Positions 41,602-51,373 of a stretch of 64,000 nt of DNA are shown in pieces. The DNA lies in NCBI RefSeq assembly GCF_026342015.1, contig NZ_JAPENL010000001.1, positions 1 through 64,000 on the forward strand. The letters are read 5' to 3'. Both the position numbers and the translations under genes were made by a program. Below the pieces are notes generated by a model. It did not search any database. It saw nothing but the letters and a program-made list of their open reading frames with translations, and was not told the origin of the DNA. This DNA is from Micromonospora lupini. GTDB taxonomy: Bacteria > Actinomycetota > Actinomycetes > Mycobacteriales > Micromonosporaceae. How positions within the stretch are numbered: the first letter of the stretch is position 1; each line of letters starts with the position of its first letter.

Positions 41602-42648
41602 TCACCGGCGCGGGGCCGGCCCGCTGGACTGCCGGATGGTCAGGTGCGTGGGCAGCAACACGGTCTGACGGGATGCCGTTTCCCCCAGATGCTCAAGGTG
41701 GTCCAGCAGCATCGACACCGCCACCCGGCCGGCCTGTTCGATCGGCGCGGTGAGGGTGGTCAGCGGAGGGCTGCAGAAGTCGGCGCCGAAGATGTCGTCG
41801 CAGCCCACCACGCTGATCTCGCCGGGGACGTCGACGCCGCGTTCGGCCAGCCGCCGCAGGATGCCGATCGCCAGCAGGTCGTTGAAGGTGACGCCGGCGG
41901 TGGCGCCGGTGTTCAGCAGCGCGTCCGCGGCGACCGACCCGGAGCTGCGGGACACGCCGAACGGTCCGACGCGGGTCGCAGTGAGGCCGTGTCGGGCCAT
42001 CGCGGTCCGCATCGCCCGCCACCGGGCTTCGTTGGCCCAGGAGGACGGCGGTCCGGCGACGTACGCGATCGCCCGGTGGTCCAGCGAGACCAGGTGCTCG
42101 ACGGCCTGCATCACTCCGTCCGGGCTGTCGATGACGACGCTGCGCACCCGGGGGACGTTGCGGTTGATGGTGACGACCGGCAGTTCGGCGGCGATGACGG
42201 AGAGGGTCTGCTCGGGAAGGCGGGAGGCGGCGAGGATCACCCCGTCGACCGACCGGCGGACCTTGTGCAGCAGGTGGTTCTCCAGCTCGGCCGAGTCTTC
42301 GGTGTCGATCAGCAGCAGGGCGTGGCCGGCGGCGCGCAGTTGTTGTTGCGCGCCGCGGATCAGTCCGAAGTAGAACGGGTTCGTCGCGTCGGAGACGAGC
42401 AGGGCGACCGTTTCGGTACGCCCCGACGACAGCGCCCGCGCCTGGGTGTTGGGTACGTAGTTCAGCTCGCGGGCGGCGGCCTGGATGCGTTCCCGAGTGA
42501 CCCGGTTGACCCGGTCGGGCCGGCTCAGCGCCCTGGACACGGTGGAGGCGGCAACGCCGGTGAGGGCAGCGATGTCGTTGATGGTCACGCGGCCCTCCCG
42601 GCGTACCGCCGCACGGGGAGAGGACGCGCCTTCGGGGTTCATGGACAT
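41602..42648 (-). CDS. LacI-family transcriptional repressor
   Basis: 348 residues. N-terminal HTH (VTINDIAALTGVAASTVSRALSRPDRVN) with hinge RARELNYVPN-like ARELNYVPNTQARAL, then a periplasmic-binding-protein-like effector domain (LLVSDATNPFYFGLIRGAQ, GVILAASRL, SVVGCDDIFGADFCSPPLTTL). Divergent from the sugar ABC operon, with operator-like TGGCAA repeats between. Probably represses the importer and the enzyme genes at 49058 and 51466. Start is ambiguous between ATG 42648 and ATG 42642. Confidence 0.92.
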   Translation of the reverse strand: MSMNPEGASSPRAAVRREGRVTINDIAALTGVAASTVSRALSRPDRVNRVTRERIQAAARELNYVPNTQARALSSGRTETVALLVSDATNPFYFGLIRGAQQQLRAAGHALLLIDTEDSAELENHLLHKVRRSVDGVILAASRLPEQTLSVIAAELPVVTINRNVPRVRSVVIDSPDGVMQAVEHLVSLDHRAIAYVAGPPSSWANEARWRAMRTAMARHGLTATRVGPFGVSRSSGSVAADALLNTGATAGVTFNDLLAIGILRRLAERGVDVPGEISVVGCDDIFGADFCSPPLTTLTAPIEQAGRVAVSMLLDHLEHLGETASRQTVLLPTHLTIRQSSGPAPRR

Positions 42649-42662
42649 CAGCAGAGCATCGA

Positions 42663-42712
42663 TGGCAATTAATGGCAACCGATTGCCACCCGGTTTCCGT
42701 GGTTGTTACGTT
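42663..42712 (+). promoter_or_regulatory. LacI operator and promoter of the ABC operon
   Basis: TGGCAACCGATTGCCA at 42673-42688 is a perfect 6-bp inverted repeat with a 4-base spacer; another TGGCAA begins at 42663, ten bases upstream. TTGCCA (42683-42688), the right half-site, lies 18 bases before TACGTT (42707-42712), so repressor binding would cover the -35 box. It also overlies the start region of the lacI gene. Confidence 0.7.
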
Positions 42713-42809
42713 CCCTCGCACGGTTCATCGAACCGGGGAATTCCCGGGCGTCTGGCTATGTGTTTTCCACACCATTCCTCTCCGGACAGCCACCACCCAA
42801 GGAGCAGAG

Positions 42810-44132
42810 ATGAACGCCACCCGTGCACTTCTCGCGGCGGCCCTGGCCGTCACGGTCGCCATACCCGTCACCGCCTGCGGCTCCGGTAGCTCCGCCGAGG
42901 ACGGCAGGACGCTCAACGTGCTCATCGGGGCGAACTCGATCTATCCCACGGAGCAGAAGCAGTGGTTCGCCGACGTCTCGGCGAAGTTCCAGCAGCAGGC
43001 CGGGGCGAAGGTCACGTTCGAGACCTTCGCCAGCCCCACCGACGAACTCACCAAGATCCAGACATCGATGCTCTCCGGGCAGGGGCCGGACATCTATGCC
43101 CTCGGCACCACCTTCACCCCGACGGCATACTCCACCGGTGCGTTCGTCGACCTCACCGCCGACCAGTGGACGAAGATCGGCGGCCGGGACCGGTTCCTGC
43201 CGGCCACCCTCGGCATCTCCGGCCCGGACGCCACGCACGAGGTCGGCATCCCCTTCACCAGCCGCCCGTTCGTCATGGCGTACAACAAGGAACTGCTGGC
43301 CGCGGCGGGCATCGACAAGCCGGCCAGCACCTGGGACGGCCTGCGGCAGCAGGCCAGACAGCTGACCGGGGCCGGCAGATACGGCCTGGCCGTGGCCTAC
43401 GGCGACGGCTTCGACCCGTGGAAGTTCATCTGGGCGATGAGCATCCAGGCCGGCAACCCGCTGGTCTCCGACGGAAAGGCGCGGCTGACCGATCCGGTCA
43501 CGGTCAGGGCCTACCAGACGTACCTCGGCTGGCTCGCCACCGACAAGGTCGTCGACCCGGCGGCGACCGGCTGGAAGAACGCTCAGGCCATCGCCGCGTT
43601 CGGCGCCGGCAAGGCCGCCTTCCTGCCGATGGTCTCGGCGACCTCGAAGGTCACGCTTGACAAGTCCGCGGTCGCCGGCAAGTACGGCTACGCCGTCATG
43701 CCGACCGTCCCGCCGGGCGCCACCACCCTGCCGCCGGGCGGCGTCGGCGCCACCAGCATCCTCTCCGGTGACAACCTGGTGATCGCCAAATACAGCAAGA
43801 ACCAGGACCTGGCGCTGCGCCTGGTGAACATGCTGACCACCGCCGAGTCGCAGGAGGCCTACTACCGGACCTTCGGCGAGTTGCCGACGAACGCGGAGCT
43901 GGCGAACCGGCTGGTCGCCGACCCGGCGCTCGCGGCCATCGTGGACTCGGCGTCGAAGTCACACGGCACTCCGTTCCACGGCGGGTGGAGCAAGGCGCAG
44001 CTCGCGCTGGTCAACGTGGTCGTCCAGTCGGTGCCGAAGCTCGCCGCCGGCAAGGTCGACGACGCGTCTCTCAACGCCCTGCTCACCCAGGCCCAGTCCG
44101 AGGTGCAGGCCGCGCTGGACAAGGCGAAGTAG
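42810..44132 (+). CDS. Sugar ABC transporter solute-binding lipoprotein
   Basis: 440 residues. Lipoprotein signal with Cys23 after VT-A, then a family-1 extracellular solute-binding fold (LNVLIGANSIYPTEQKQWF, MLSGQGPDIYALGTTFTP, GIPFTSRPFVMAYNKELLAAAGI, FGAGKAAFLPM). ATG 42810 follows GGAGCAG. First gene of an operon with two permeases and three catabolic genes. No ATPase gene is present, so it must share an MsiK-type ATPase encoded elsewhere, as usual in actinobacteria. Ligand probably an oligosaccharide. Confidence 0.92.
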   Translation: MNATRALLAAALAVTVAIPVTACGSGSSAEDGRTLNVLIGANSIYPTEQKQWFADVSAKFQQQAGAKVTFETFASPTDELTKIQTSMLSGQGPDIYALGTTFTPTAYSTGAFVDLTADQWTKIGGRDRFLPATLGISGPDATHEVGIPFTSRPFVMAYNKELLAAAGIDKPASTWDGLRQQARQLTGAGRYGLAVAYGDGFDPWKFIWAMSIQAGNPLVSDGKARLTDPVTVRAYQTYLGWLATDKVVDPAATGWKNAQAIAAFGAGKAAFLPMVSATSKVTLDKSAVAGKYGYAVMPTVPPGATTLPPGGVGATSILSGDNLVIAKYSKNQDLALRLVNMLTTAESQEAYYRTFGELPTNAELANRLVADPALAAIVDSASKSHGTPFHGGWSKAQLALVNVVVQSVPKLAAGKVDDASLNALLTQAQSEVQAALDKAK

Positions 44133-45110
44133 ATGACGGTCACCGACCCAGCGACGGCGGACGCTCCGGGCACCGGCGATGCGCGCCGGGCCGGAGTGGC
44201 CCGCCCGTCCCCGCCGCGCCGCCGTCGCGGCGCGACCGCAGGCGGTGCCGCGGTGTGGCTGCTCGCGCCCGGCGGGCTGCTCACCCTGACCGTCATCGTC
44301 GTGCCGTTCGTCGTCGCGCTGGTGATGTCGCTGCTCGACCTCGACCAGTACACCTTCCGGCAGTGGCTGTCGGCGCCCTTCGTCGGCGTCGACAACTACG
44401 TCGAGGCGGTGGGCCGCACCAGCCTGCCGCACGCCATCTGGGTCAGCGGGTCCGCAGCGGTGATCGCGACGCTGCTCGCGTTGCCGCTGGGGGTCGCCGC
44501 CGCGCTGACCACCCACCTGCCGTTCCGCGGGCGGTCGCTGATCCGGTCCCTCTACCTCATCCCGTACGTGCTGCCCGCCTTCGTCGTCGGCACCATCTGG
44601 CGGATCATCCTGCAACCCGACGGGGTCGCCAACCAGGGCCTGGCGACAGTGGGCATCACCGGCGGCCTGTGGCTGAACGGGCCGAAGAGCTACCTTGCCC
44701 TGATCGTCGTGCAGGCCTGGTCGGGCTGGCCGCTGGTCTACCTGCTCGCACTGGCCGGCCTGCAGGGCATCGACGACAGCCTGCACGAGGCCGCCGCGCT
44801 CGACGGCGCGCAGTGGCGGGCGAAGCTGCGCCACCTCATCCTCCCGCTGCTGCGCCCCCCGGTAGCGCTCGCCGCGATCATCTCGCTGCTGCACATGGTG
44901 AACAGCTTCACCCTGCCGTTCGTACTGTTCGGCGTTCCGAGCCCGCACGACGTGGAGGTGCTACCGGTGCTGACGTACGTGGAGAGCTTCCAGAATTTGC
45001 GGTTCGGACTGAGCGCGGCGATGGCCGTGATCTCGCTGGTGCTGATCCTGGTCCCGCTGCTGGTCTATCTGCGCACCGTCAGACTCGACGAGCCGGAGGC
45101 CGCCGCATGA
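44133..45110 (+). CDS. Sugar ABC transporter permease (MalF-type)
   Basis: 325 residues with a Pro/Arg-rich N-terminus and six membrane helices. The EAA loop EAAALDGAQWRAKLRHLILPLL contacts the ATPase. ATG starts directly after the binding-protein stop and ends with ATGA overlap into the second permease. Confidence 0.92.
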   Translation: MTVTDPATADAPGTGDARRAGVARPSPPRRRRGATAGGAAVWLLAPGGLLTLTVIVVPFVVALVMSLLDLDQYTFRQWLSAPFVGVDNYVEAVGRTSLPHAIWVSGSAAVIATLLALPLGVAAALTTHLPFRGRSLIRSLYLIPYVLPAFVVGTIWRIILQPDGVANQGLATVGITGGLWLNGPKSYLALIVVQAWSGWPLVYLLALAGLQGIDDSLHEAAALDGAQWRAKLRHLILPLLRPPVALAAIISLLHMVNSFTLPFVLFGVPSPHDVEVLPVLTYVESFQNLRFGLSAAMAVISLVLILVPLLVYLRTVRLDEPEAAA

Positions 45111-45961
45111 ACTCCGTGCATCGCCTGCTGCCGCGACCACTGCAGATCGGCCTGACGGTGGTCCTGCTGACCATCGTCGGCGCGCCGGTCGGCTACGTCC
45201 TTCTCGCCTCGGTCAACACCGACCTGGCCGTGGCCGCCGGTGAGTTCTGGCCGGAGCGGATCAGCGTCGGCAACTACGTCCGGATCTGGTCGACGGTCCC
45301 GCTCGGCCGGGGGCTCGCGAACAGCCTGCTCGTCGCCGGCACGGTGGCGGTGACCTGCGCGGCGGTCGCGGTCTTCTCGGCGTACGTCCTGGTCCGGCAC
45401 CGGTTCCGGGGCCGGCGCACCGTGCTGCGCGCGCTGCTGGGCATGCAGTCGATCCCCGGCACGCTGCTGCTCCTGCCGGTCTTCGTGCTCTTCGCGACGA
45501 TCGGCAGCAGCCTCGGCGTGCCGACGATCGGCACCCGGTGGTCGCTTGTCGTCACCTACCTCACGTTCGGGCTGCCGTTCTCCACCTGGATCATGGTGAC
45601 CTACCTGCGTGAGCTCCCCGGCGAGCTGATCGAGGCCGCCCGCGTCGACGGCGCCGGGAGCTGGCAGATCCTGCTGCGTGTCGTCATCCCGCTGAGCTGG
45701 CCGGGCCTGATCGTCGCGGCGGTCTTCGCGTTCCTGCTCGGCTGGAACGATGTGCTGTTCGCCTCGGTCATGACCGACGTGGACACCCGCACCGCGGCGG
45801 TCGTGCTGCAGGTCTTCGGATCGGCGCAGGAGGGCGGCGCAATCCCGCCGTACGGGCAGATGATGGCCGCCGCCCTCGTCTGCGCGGCTCCGGTGGTCGT
45901 CCTCTACCTCGCCTTCCAGCGGTACATCGTCAGTGGGCTGACCTCGGGAGGTGTGAAGTGA
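45107..45961 (+). CDS. Sugar ABC transporter permease (MalG-type)
   Basis: 284 residues, six helices. EAA loop EAARVDGAGSWQILLRVVIPL, preceded by FGLPFSTWIMVTYLRELPGELI. Forms the membrane channel with the previous gene product. Overlaps both neighbours by four bases. Confidence 0.92.
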   Translation: MNSVHRLLPRPLQIGLTVVLLTIVGAPVGYVLLASVNTDLAVAAGEFWPERISVGNYVRIWSTVPLGRGLANSLLVAGTVAVTCAAVAVFSAYVLVRHRFRGRRTVLRALLGMQSIPGTLLLLPVFVLFATIGSSLGVPTIGTRWSLVVTYLTFGLPFSTWIMVTYLRELPGELIEAARVDGAGSWQILLRVVIPLSWPGLIVAAVFAFLLGWNDVLFASVMTDVDTRTAAVVLQVFGSAQEGGAIPPYGQMMAAALVCAAPVVVLYLAFQRYIVSGLTSGGVK

Positions 45962-46791
45962 CGGCGTGGACCCTGTCCGGCTTCGGCGACGAGATCGATC
46001 CCGAGCCGGCGGTGCAGCTCGCGGTGCTCGGTGCCCTCGGTGCCCGGCACATCGAGGTGCGCAGCGCGTGGGGCACCAACGTGGTGGAGCTCGGCGACGC
46101 CCAACTGGACGCCCTGGCCGAGGCGGTCGACGCGCGCGGCATGGCGGTCTCGGCGGTCGCGTCGCCCGTCGGGAAGGTCGACGTGACCACCGAGGACGGC
46201 GGTGAGCTCGACCGGCTGCGCGCCGCGGTGGCGGCCGCGCACCGGCTGGGCAGCCGGTACGTCCGGATCTTTTCGTTCTACCGCCCCGCCGGGGTCGCCC
46301 CGGCCGAGATCCGCGCGGCGGTGCTGGCGCGGATGCGGGCCTTCGCGGCCCTCGCCGAGGACTCCGGCGTCGTGCTGCTGCACGAGAACGAGAAGGACAT
46401 CTACGGCGATGTGCCGCAGCGGGTCGCCGACCTCGTCGAGGCTGTCGACTCGCCCGCGCTGCGTGTCGCCTGGGACAACGCGAACTTCGTGCAGGTCGGG
46501 GTGCGGCCCTACGACGACGGGTACGCGCTGCTGCGCCCGCACCTGGAGTACCTGCAGGTCAAGGACGCGATCGCGGCCACCGCCGAGGTCGTGCCCGCCG
46601 GCCACGGCGACGGCCAGCTGCTGCGGACGCTCACGGCGCTGCGCGACGACGGCTATGCCGGCTTCGCCTCCCTCGAACCGCACCTCGCCAGCCAGCACGA
46701 ACTCGGCGGATTCTCCGGCCCCGCCGAGTTCGGCCGGGCGGCGCGCGCGTTCGTGAACCTCACCGCTTCGATAGGAGTGCATCTTCGATGA
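45958..46791 (+). CDS. Sugar phosphate isomerase/epimerase-like TIM barrel
   Basis: 277 residues of the xylose-isomerase-like AP endonuclease superfamily: SGFGDEIDPEP, HIEVRSAWGTNV, VLLHENEKDIYGD (metal-binding Glu), LRVAWDNANF (Asp), LEYLQVKDA and FASLEPHL. Likely isomerises, epimerises or cleaves a keto-sugar. Its GTG overlaps the permease stop. Sequence does not fix the substrate. Confidence 0.85.
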   Translation: MTAWTLSGFGDEIDPEPAVQLAVLGALGARHIEVRSAWGTNVVELGDAQLDALAEAVDARGMAVSAVASPVGKVDVTTEDGGELDRLRAAVAAAHRLGSRYVRIFSFYRPAGVAPAEIRAAVLARMRAFAALAEDSGVVLLHENEKDIYGDVPQRVADLVEAVDSPALRVAWDNANFVQVGVRPYDDGYALLRPHLEYLQVKDAIAATAEVVPAGHGDGQLLRTLTALRDDGYAGFASLEPHLASQHELGGFSGPAEFGRAARAFVNLTASIGVHLR

Positions 46792-47966
46792 CCGCCCTCA
46801 ACGTTGTGATCACGGGCAGCGGGGTCATCGCCCGCACCCACGCCGGGGCGATCCTGCGGCACCCCGGACTGCGCCTCACCGCGCTCGCCGACCCGGACCC
46901 GCAGGCCAACGACCGGCTCGCCGGGTGGATCGGCGAGCAGGGCGGCCCCCCGCCGGCCCGGTACGCCTCGCTGGGCGAGGCCCTCGCGGCCGAGGCGGCA
47001 GACCTGGTGGTGGTCTGCACGCCCAGCGGTACGCACGCCGACCTCGCCGAGGAGGCCCTCGCGGCCGGCGTGCACGTGCTCGTCGAGAAGCCCCTCGATG
47101 CCTCCCTGCCGGCGGCCCGCCGCATCGCCCGGGTCGCCACGGACGCCGAGGCGGCCGGTCAGGTCTGCGCGGTGGTCTGCCAACACCGGTTCGACCCGGC
47201 GAGCGCCGCGATCGCTGCCCGGGTGCGCGCCGGCGACCTGGGGCGGCTCACCTCGGCGGTGGCCAGCGTGCCGTGGTGGCGGGGCCAGCGGTACTACGAC
47301 TCGGCGGGCTGGCGCGGCACCTGGGAACAGGACGGCGGCGGCGCTGCCATGAACCAGGGCGTGCACACCGTGGACCTGCTGCTGTGGATGTTCGGCCGGC
47401 CCGAGGAGGTGTTCGCCTACACCGGCGTCCTCGCCCACGAGCAGGTCGAGGTGGAGGACGTCGCCGTGGCGGCGATCCGGTTCGCCGACGGGCCGCTCGC
47501 CGTGCTGCACGCCACCACCGCGGCGTACCCGGGCCTCGGCGTGCGGTTGCAGGTGCACGGCTCGCAGGGGTCCGCGGTGATCCACGACGACCAGCTGGAA
47601 TACCTGCACATCGCCGACGTCCCGGACCCGTCCGCGTACGCCGACGGGCCCGACCGGTCCGGCGACGCCGTGCCACCGTCGCAGCTGCGGGGGGCGACCA
47701 AGCCCGACGACGCCTTCGTGACCGGGCACCTGCGGCAGTACCACGACACGGTCGAGGCGATCCTCGGCGGCCGGCGACCGGGGGTCACGGCGGTCGAGGC
47801 GCTGCTCGACGTCGCCGTGGTCAAGGCGGTGTACCTCTCGGCGCACCTGCGTCGGCCGGTGTCGGTGCCGGCGGTGCTGGCCGGCGACTTCGACGACGTG
47901 CTCGCCGCCGTCGAGGGCTCCGCGGCCACGGTGTCCTCCGTCCTGCGGGCGGGGGTGGCGCGATGA
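46788..47966 (+). CDS. Gfo/Idh/MocA-family oxidoreductase
   Basis: 392 residues. Rossmann start NVVITGSGVIARTHAGAI, the family EKPLDASL motif (catalytic Lys) near residue 100, and CQHRFDPASAAIAARVRAGDLG in the C-terminal domain. NAD(P)-dependent sugar or sugar-acid dehydrogenase. Flanked by two TIM-barrel isomerases, an arrangement seen in 3-keto-glycoside and inositol-like pathways; the role is inference. Confidence 0.9.
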   Translation: MTALNVVITGSGVIARTHAGAILRHPGLRLTALADPDPQANDRLAGWIGEQGGPPPARYASLGEALAAEAADLVVVCTPSGTHADLAEEALAAGVHVLVEKPLDASLPAARRIARVATDAEAAGQVCAVVCQHRFDPASAAIAARVRAGDLGRLTSAVASVPWWRGQRYYDSAGWRGTWEQDGGGAAMNQGVHTVDLLLWMFGRPEEVFAYTGVLAHEQVEVEDVAVAAIRFADGPLAVLHATTAAYPGLGVRLQVHGSQGSAVIHDDQLEYLHIADVPDPSAYADGPDRSGDAVPPSQLRGATKPDDAFVTGHLRQYHDTVEAILGGRRPGVTAVEALLDVAVVKAVYLSAHLRRPVSVPAVLAGDFDDVLAAVEGSAATVSSVLRAGVAR

Positions 47967-48829
47967 GGTGGTCGGTGTTCACGGCGTCCACGCCGGACTG
48001 GACGCCGGAGGAGACGGTCGGGCAGTTGGCCGCGCAGGGCTGGGACGGCGTCGAGTGGCGGGTCACCGACCAGGAACCGGCCCGGCCGCCCGGGTTCTGG
48101 GCCGGCAACCGGGCGACCGTCCCGTTGACCGGGCTGGAGGGTGAGCTGACCCGGATCGCCACGATCACCCGCGAGGCCGGGCTGGCGCTGTCCGGGCTCG
48201 GGGCGTACGTGCCGGCGGCCGACCACGGCAACGTCGAGCGGGTGTTGGCCGCGGCCGCCGCGCTGGGCGCGGAACGGGTCCGGGTGACCATGCCGCAACT
48301 GGGCAGCGGCGACTACCGGGAGCTGATGGCCGGTACCCGCCGAGACCTGGCGTGGATTGCCGGACGGGCGGCGGAGCACGGGGTGACCGCGCTGGTCGAG
48401 CTGCACCACGGCACCATCGTCGCCTCGGCGTCGGCGGCGATGCGGCTGCTCGACGGCCTGCCGCCGGAGCATGCCGGGGTCATCCACGACATCGGCAACC
48501 TGACCATCGAGGGGTTCGAGGATCCGCTGGCCGGTTTCCAGCTGCTCGGCCCGTACCTGGCGCACGTGCACGTGAAGAACGTCGCGTGGCGGGTGAGCGG
48601 CACCCGGGACGACGGGGGACCGCGCTGGTCGGCCGAGTGGGCGCCGCTGCGGGAGGGACAGGCCGACCTGGCGGCCTATCTCGGCGCGCTGCGCCGGGTC
48701 GGCTACGACGGGTGGGTGACGGTCGAGGACTTCTCCACCGCCGTGCCGCTGGCTCAGCGGACCCGGGACAACCTGGCCTACCTTCGGGAGTTGGACCTGC
48801 GGGTACGTGCGGAGATGGCGGGACGCTGA
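47963..48829 (+). CDS. Second isomerase/epimerase-like TIM barrel
   Basis: 288 residues; same superfamily as 45958 but distant: MRWSVFTASTPDWTPEETV, GWDGVEWRV, ALVELHHGTI (metal Glu), GVIHDIGNL (Asp-containing), LAHVHVKNV and WVTVEDFS. Overlaps the dehydrogenase stop. Last gene of the operon. Two such enzymes around one dehydrogenase suggest sequential keto-sugar steps. Confidence 0.83.
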   Translation: MRWSVFTASTPDWTPEETVGQLAAQGWDGVEWRVTDQEPARPPGFWAGNRATVPLTGLEGELTRIATITREAGLALSGLGAYVPAADHGNVERVLAAAAALGAERVRVTMPQLGSGDYRELMAGTRRDLAWIAGRAAEHGVTALVELHHGTIVASASAAMRLLDGLPPEHAGVIHDIGNLTIEGFEDPLAGFQLLGPYLAHVHVKNVAWRVSGTRDDGGPRWSAEWAPLREGQADLAAYLGALRRVGYDGWVTVEDFSTAVPLAQRTRDNLAYLRELDLRVRAEMAGR

Positions 48830-48880
48830 TTCCGTGAATTGCCGGGAATCATGATGCGTGTTGCCGGTATCGATCGAGTG

Positions 48881-48929
48881 TGGCAAATGTTGGCAACCGA
48901 TTGTCGGCCCCTGGTGGCGCCCATAGTGT
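48881..48929 (+). promoter_or_regulatory. LacI operator and promoter of the 49058 gene
   Basis: TGGCAACCGATTGTCG at 48891-48906 repeats the operator at 42673, again with an extra TGGCAA ten bases upstream (48881). TTGTCG (48901-48906) then 17 bases then TAGTGT (48924-48929) make a well-spaced promoter, the -35 being the right half-site. Confidence 0.7.
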
Positions 48930-49057
48930 CCAGACAACCGCCACTGGTGCGCGATCCGTGGGCCATCGTCCAAGGCCCCTCGGTACCCGTCCCCACGAAG
49001 CCACCGCCGCCTGGCCGTCGGCGGTGGCTTCCATCCTGACCCCATCAGGGAGATGTC

Positions 49058-51295
49058 ATGCAACGCTCCGTCAGCAGGGTGAGCCGGACCGGCAGACGCC
49101 GGTCCGCACTCGCCGCGGCCGTGTCCGGGCTGGCCGTGATCGTCACCTACGCCCTCGCCGTGACCACCCCCTCCGCCACCGCCGCCGCAGCCGGCTGCGG
49201 CACCGCCAACGTCGCCCTGAACCGGCCGGCCATCGCCTCGTCCGTGGAGAACAGCCGGCTGTCGGCGGCCAACGCCGTGGACGGCAGTGCCACGACCCGC
49301 TGGTCCAGCGCGTTCAGCGACCCGCAATGGCTCCAGGTGGACCTCGGTGCCAGCACCGATGTCTGCGAGGTCGTCCTCACCTGGCAGACGTCGTACGCGA
49401 AGGCGTTCCAGATCCAGGTCTCACCCGACGGGGTCGGCAACTGGTCGTCGCTCTACTCCACGGCCACCGGCAGCGGCGGCACGCAGACCATCCCGGTCAG
49501 CGGCACCGGCCGCTTCCTGCGGGTGTACGGCACCACTCGGGCTACCGGCTACGGATACTCGATCTTCGAGCTGGTGGTGCACAGCGGCTCGACGCCCACG
49601 ACCCCGCCGCCCACCACCGCGCCGCCCACGACCGGCCCGCCCATTCCCGGTGGGGGCGACCTCGGCTCCAACGTCATTGTGTTCGACCCGTCGATGTCGT
49701 CGTCCAGCATCCAGTCGAAGCTGGACCAGGTGTTCGCCACGCAGGAGACGAACCAGTTCGGCACGCAGCGGTACGCGCTGCTGTTCAAGCCCGGCTCGTA
49801 CACCGGCCTCAACGCCCAGTTGGGTTTCTACACCTCGATCGCCGGCCTCGGGCAGAACCCGGTCGGCGTGCAGATCAACGGTGACGTCACCGTCGACGCG
49901 GGCTGGATGGCCGGCAACGCGACGCAGAACTTCTGGCGCTCGGCGGAGAACATGTCGATCACTCCGGTGTCGGGCCGGGACCGGTGGGCGGTGGCCCAGG
50001 CGGCGCCGTTCCGGCGGATGGACGTGCACGGCGGAATGACCCTCGCCTCGCCCAACTGCGGGTGGGCCAGCGGCGGGTACATCGCCGACAGTCGGATCAG
50101 CGGCACGGTCAGCCCGTGCTCGCAGCAGCAGTGGTACACCCGGGACAGTCAGGTCGGCGGCTGGAACGGCGGCGTCTGGAACGTGGTCTTCTCCGGTGTG
50201 GCCGGGGCGCCCGCGAACACGTTCCCGACGCCGCCCTACACCGTCGTGCCGAAGACCCCGGTCAGCCGCGAGAAGCCCTACCTCTACACGGACTCGTCGG
50301 GCGCCTACCGGGTGTTCGTCCCGTCCCTGCGTACCAACAGCTCCGGCGTCACCTGGGCGGCCGGCAACACCGCCGGCACGTCGCTGCCCCTGACCCAGTT
50401 CTACGTCGCGCACCCGGGCGACTCGGCGGCCACCATCAACAGCGCGCTCGCGCAGGGCCTGAACCTGCTCTTCACCCCGGGGGTCTACCACGTCGGCCAG
50501 ACCATCAACGTGACCCGGCCGGACACCGTCGTGCTCGGCCTGGGCTTCGCCACCCTCATCGCCGACAACGGGGTCACCGCGATGAACGTGGCCGACGTCA
50601 ACGGGGTCAAGGTGGCCGGGCTGCTCTTCGACGCCGGCACCACCCGGTCGCCGTCGCTGCTCCAGGTCGGCCAGAGCGGCGCGAACGCGAACCACGCCGC
50701 CAATCCGATCTCGCTCCAGGACGTGTTACTGCGCGTCGGCGGCGCCGGCCCGGCCGCCGTCACCAACGCCCTGGTCGTAAACAGCAACAACACGATCATC
50801 GACCACATCTGGGCCTGGCGTGCCGACCACGGCGCCGGGGCCGGGTGGACCACGAACCCGTCCGACACCGGCCTGGTCGTCAACGGCGCCGACGTCACCG
50901 CGCTCGGCCTGTTCGTCGAGCACTTCCAGAAGTACAACGTGATCTGGAACGGCAACGGCGGCCGGACCATCTTCTTCCAGAACGAACTGCCCTACGACCC
51001 TCCGAGCGCGGCAGCCTGGTCGCACGACGGCATCACCGGCTACGCCGCCTACAAGGTGGCCAACTCGGTGACCAGCCACGAGGCCTGGGGGCTCGGTAGC
51101 TACTGCGTGTTCACCGCCGACCCGTCCATCGCCGCTTATCACTCCTTCGAGGTTCCGGTCAACCCCAACGTCAGGTTCCACGACGTGCTGACGGTGTCCC
51201 TGGGCAAGGGTTCGATCACCCACGCCATCAACGACACCGGTGGGGCGGCCCTGCCGTCCTCCGTGACCCCGCACAACGTGATCAGCTACCCGTGA
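49058..51295 (+). CDS. Secreted discoidin plus beta-helix protein (GH55-like)
   Basis: 745 residues. Signal peptide, then an F5/8-type discoidin (CBM32-like) domain (residues about 45-175: LNRPAIASSVENSRLSAANA, RWSSAFSDPQWLQVDLG), a PT linker, and a C-terminal right-handed beta-helix domain of about 540 residues like those of GH55 exo-beta-1,3-glucanases (LFKPGSYTGLNAQLGFYTSIAGLG, DNGVTAMNVADVNGVKVAGLLFD, NTIIDHIWAWRADHG). Catalytic residues were not assigned; GH87 or another beta-helix family is possible. Contains a rare TTA codon at 50726, a possible bldA-type control point. Confidence 0.8.
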   Translation: MQRSVSRVSRTGRRRSALAAAVSGLAVIVTYALAVTTPSATAAAAGCGTANVALNRPAIASSVENSRLSAANAVDGSATTRWSSAFSDPQWLQVDLGASTDVCEVVLTWQTSYAKAFQIQVSPDGVGNWSSLYSTATGSGGTQTIPVSGTGRFLRVYGTTRATGYGYSIFELVVHSGSTPTTPPPTTAPPTTGPPIPGGGDLGSNVIVFDPSMSSSSIQSKLDQVFATQETNQFGTQRYALLFKPGSYTGLNAQLGFYTSIAGLGQNPVGVQINGDVTVDAGWMAGNATQNFWRSAENMSITPVSGRDRWAVAQAAPFRRMDVHGGMTLASPNCGWASGGYIADSRISGTVSPCSQQQWYTRDSQVGGWNGGVWNVVFSGVAGAPANTFPTPPYTVVPKTPVSREKPYLYTDSSGAYRVFVPSLRTNSSGVTWAAGNTAGTSLPLTQFYVAHPGDSAATINSALAQGLNLLFTPGVYHVGQTINVTRPDTVVLGLGFATLIADNGVTAMNVADVNGVKVAGLLFDAGTTRSPSLLQVGQSGANANHAANPISLQDVLLRVGGAGPAAVTNALVVNSNNTIIDHIWAWRADHGAGAGWTTNPSDTGLVVNGADVTALGLFVEHFQKYNVIWNGNGGRTIFFQNELPYDPPSAAAWSHDGITGYAAYKVANSVTSHEAWGLGSYCVFTADPSIAAYHSFEVPVNPNVRFHDVLTVSLGKGSITHAINDTGGAALPSSVTPHNVISYP

Positions 51296-51301
51296 GTCAT
51301 C

Positions 51302-51335
51302 GGGTGTCCGGCCGGCCCGGGTCGGCCGGGCACCC
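51302..51335 (+). terminator. Terminator after the beta-helix gene
   Basis: A 13-bp stem (gggtgtccggccg, one G-T pair) with an 8-base loop, 7 bases after the stop. Confidence 0.75.
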
Positions 51336-51373
51336 CTGTGCGGTTTATATGCGGCACCCTCGACCAGCCTCTT

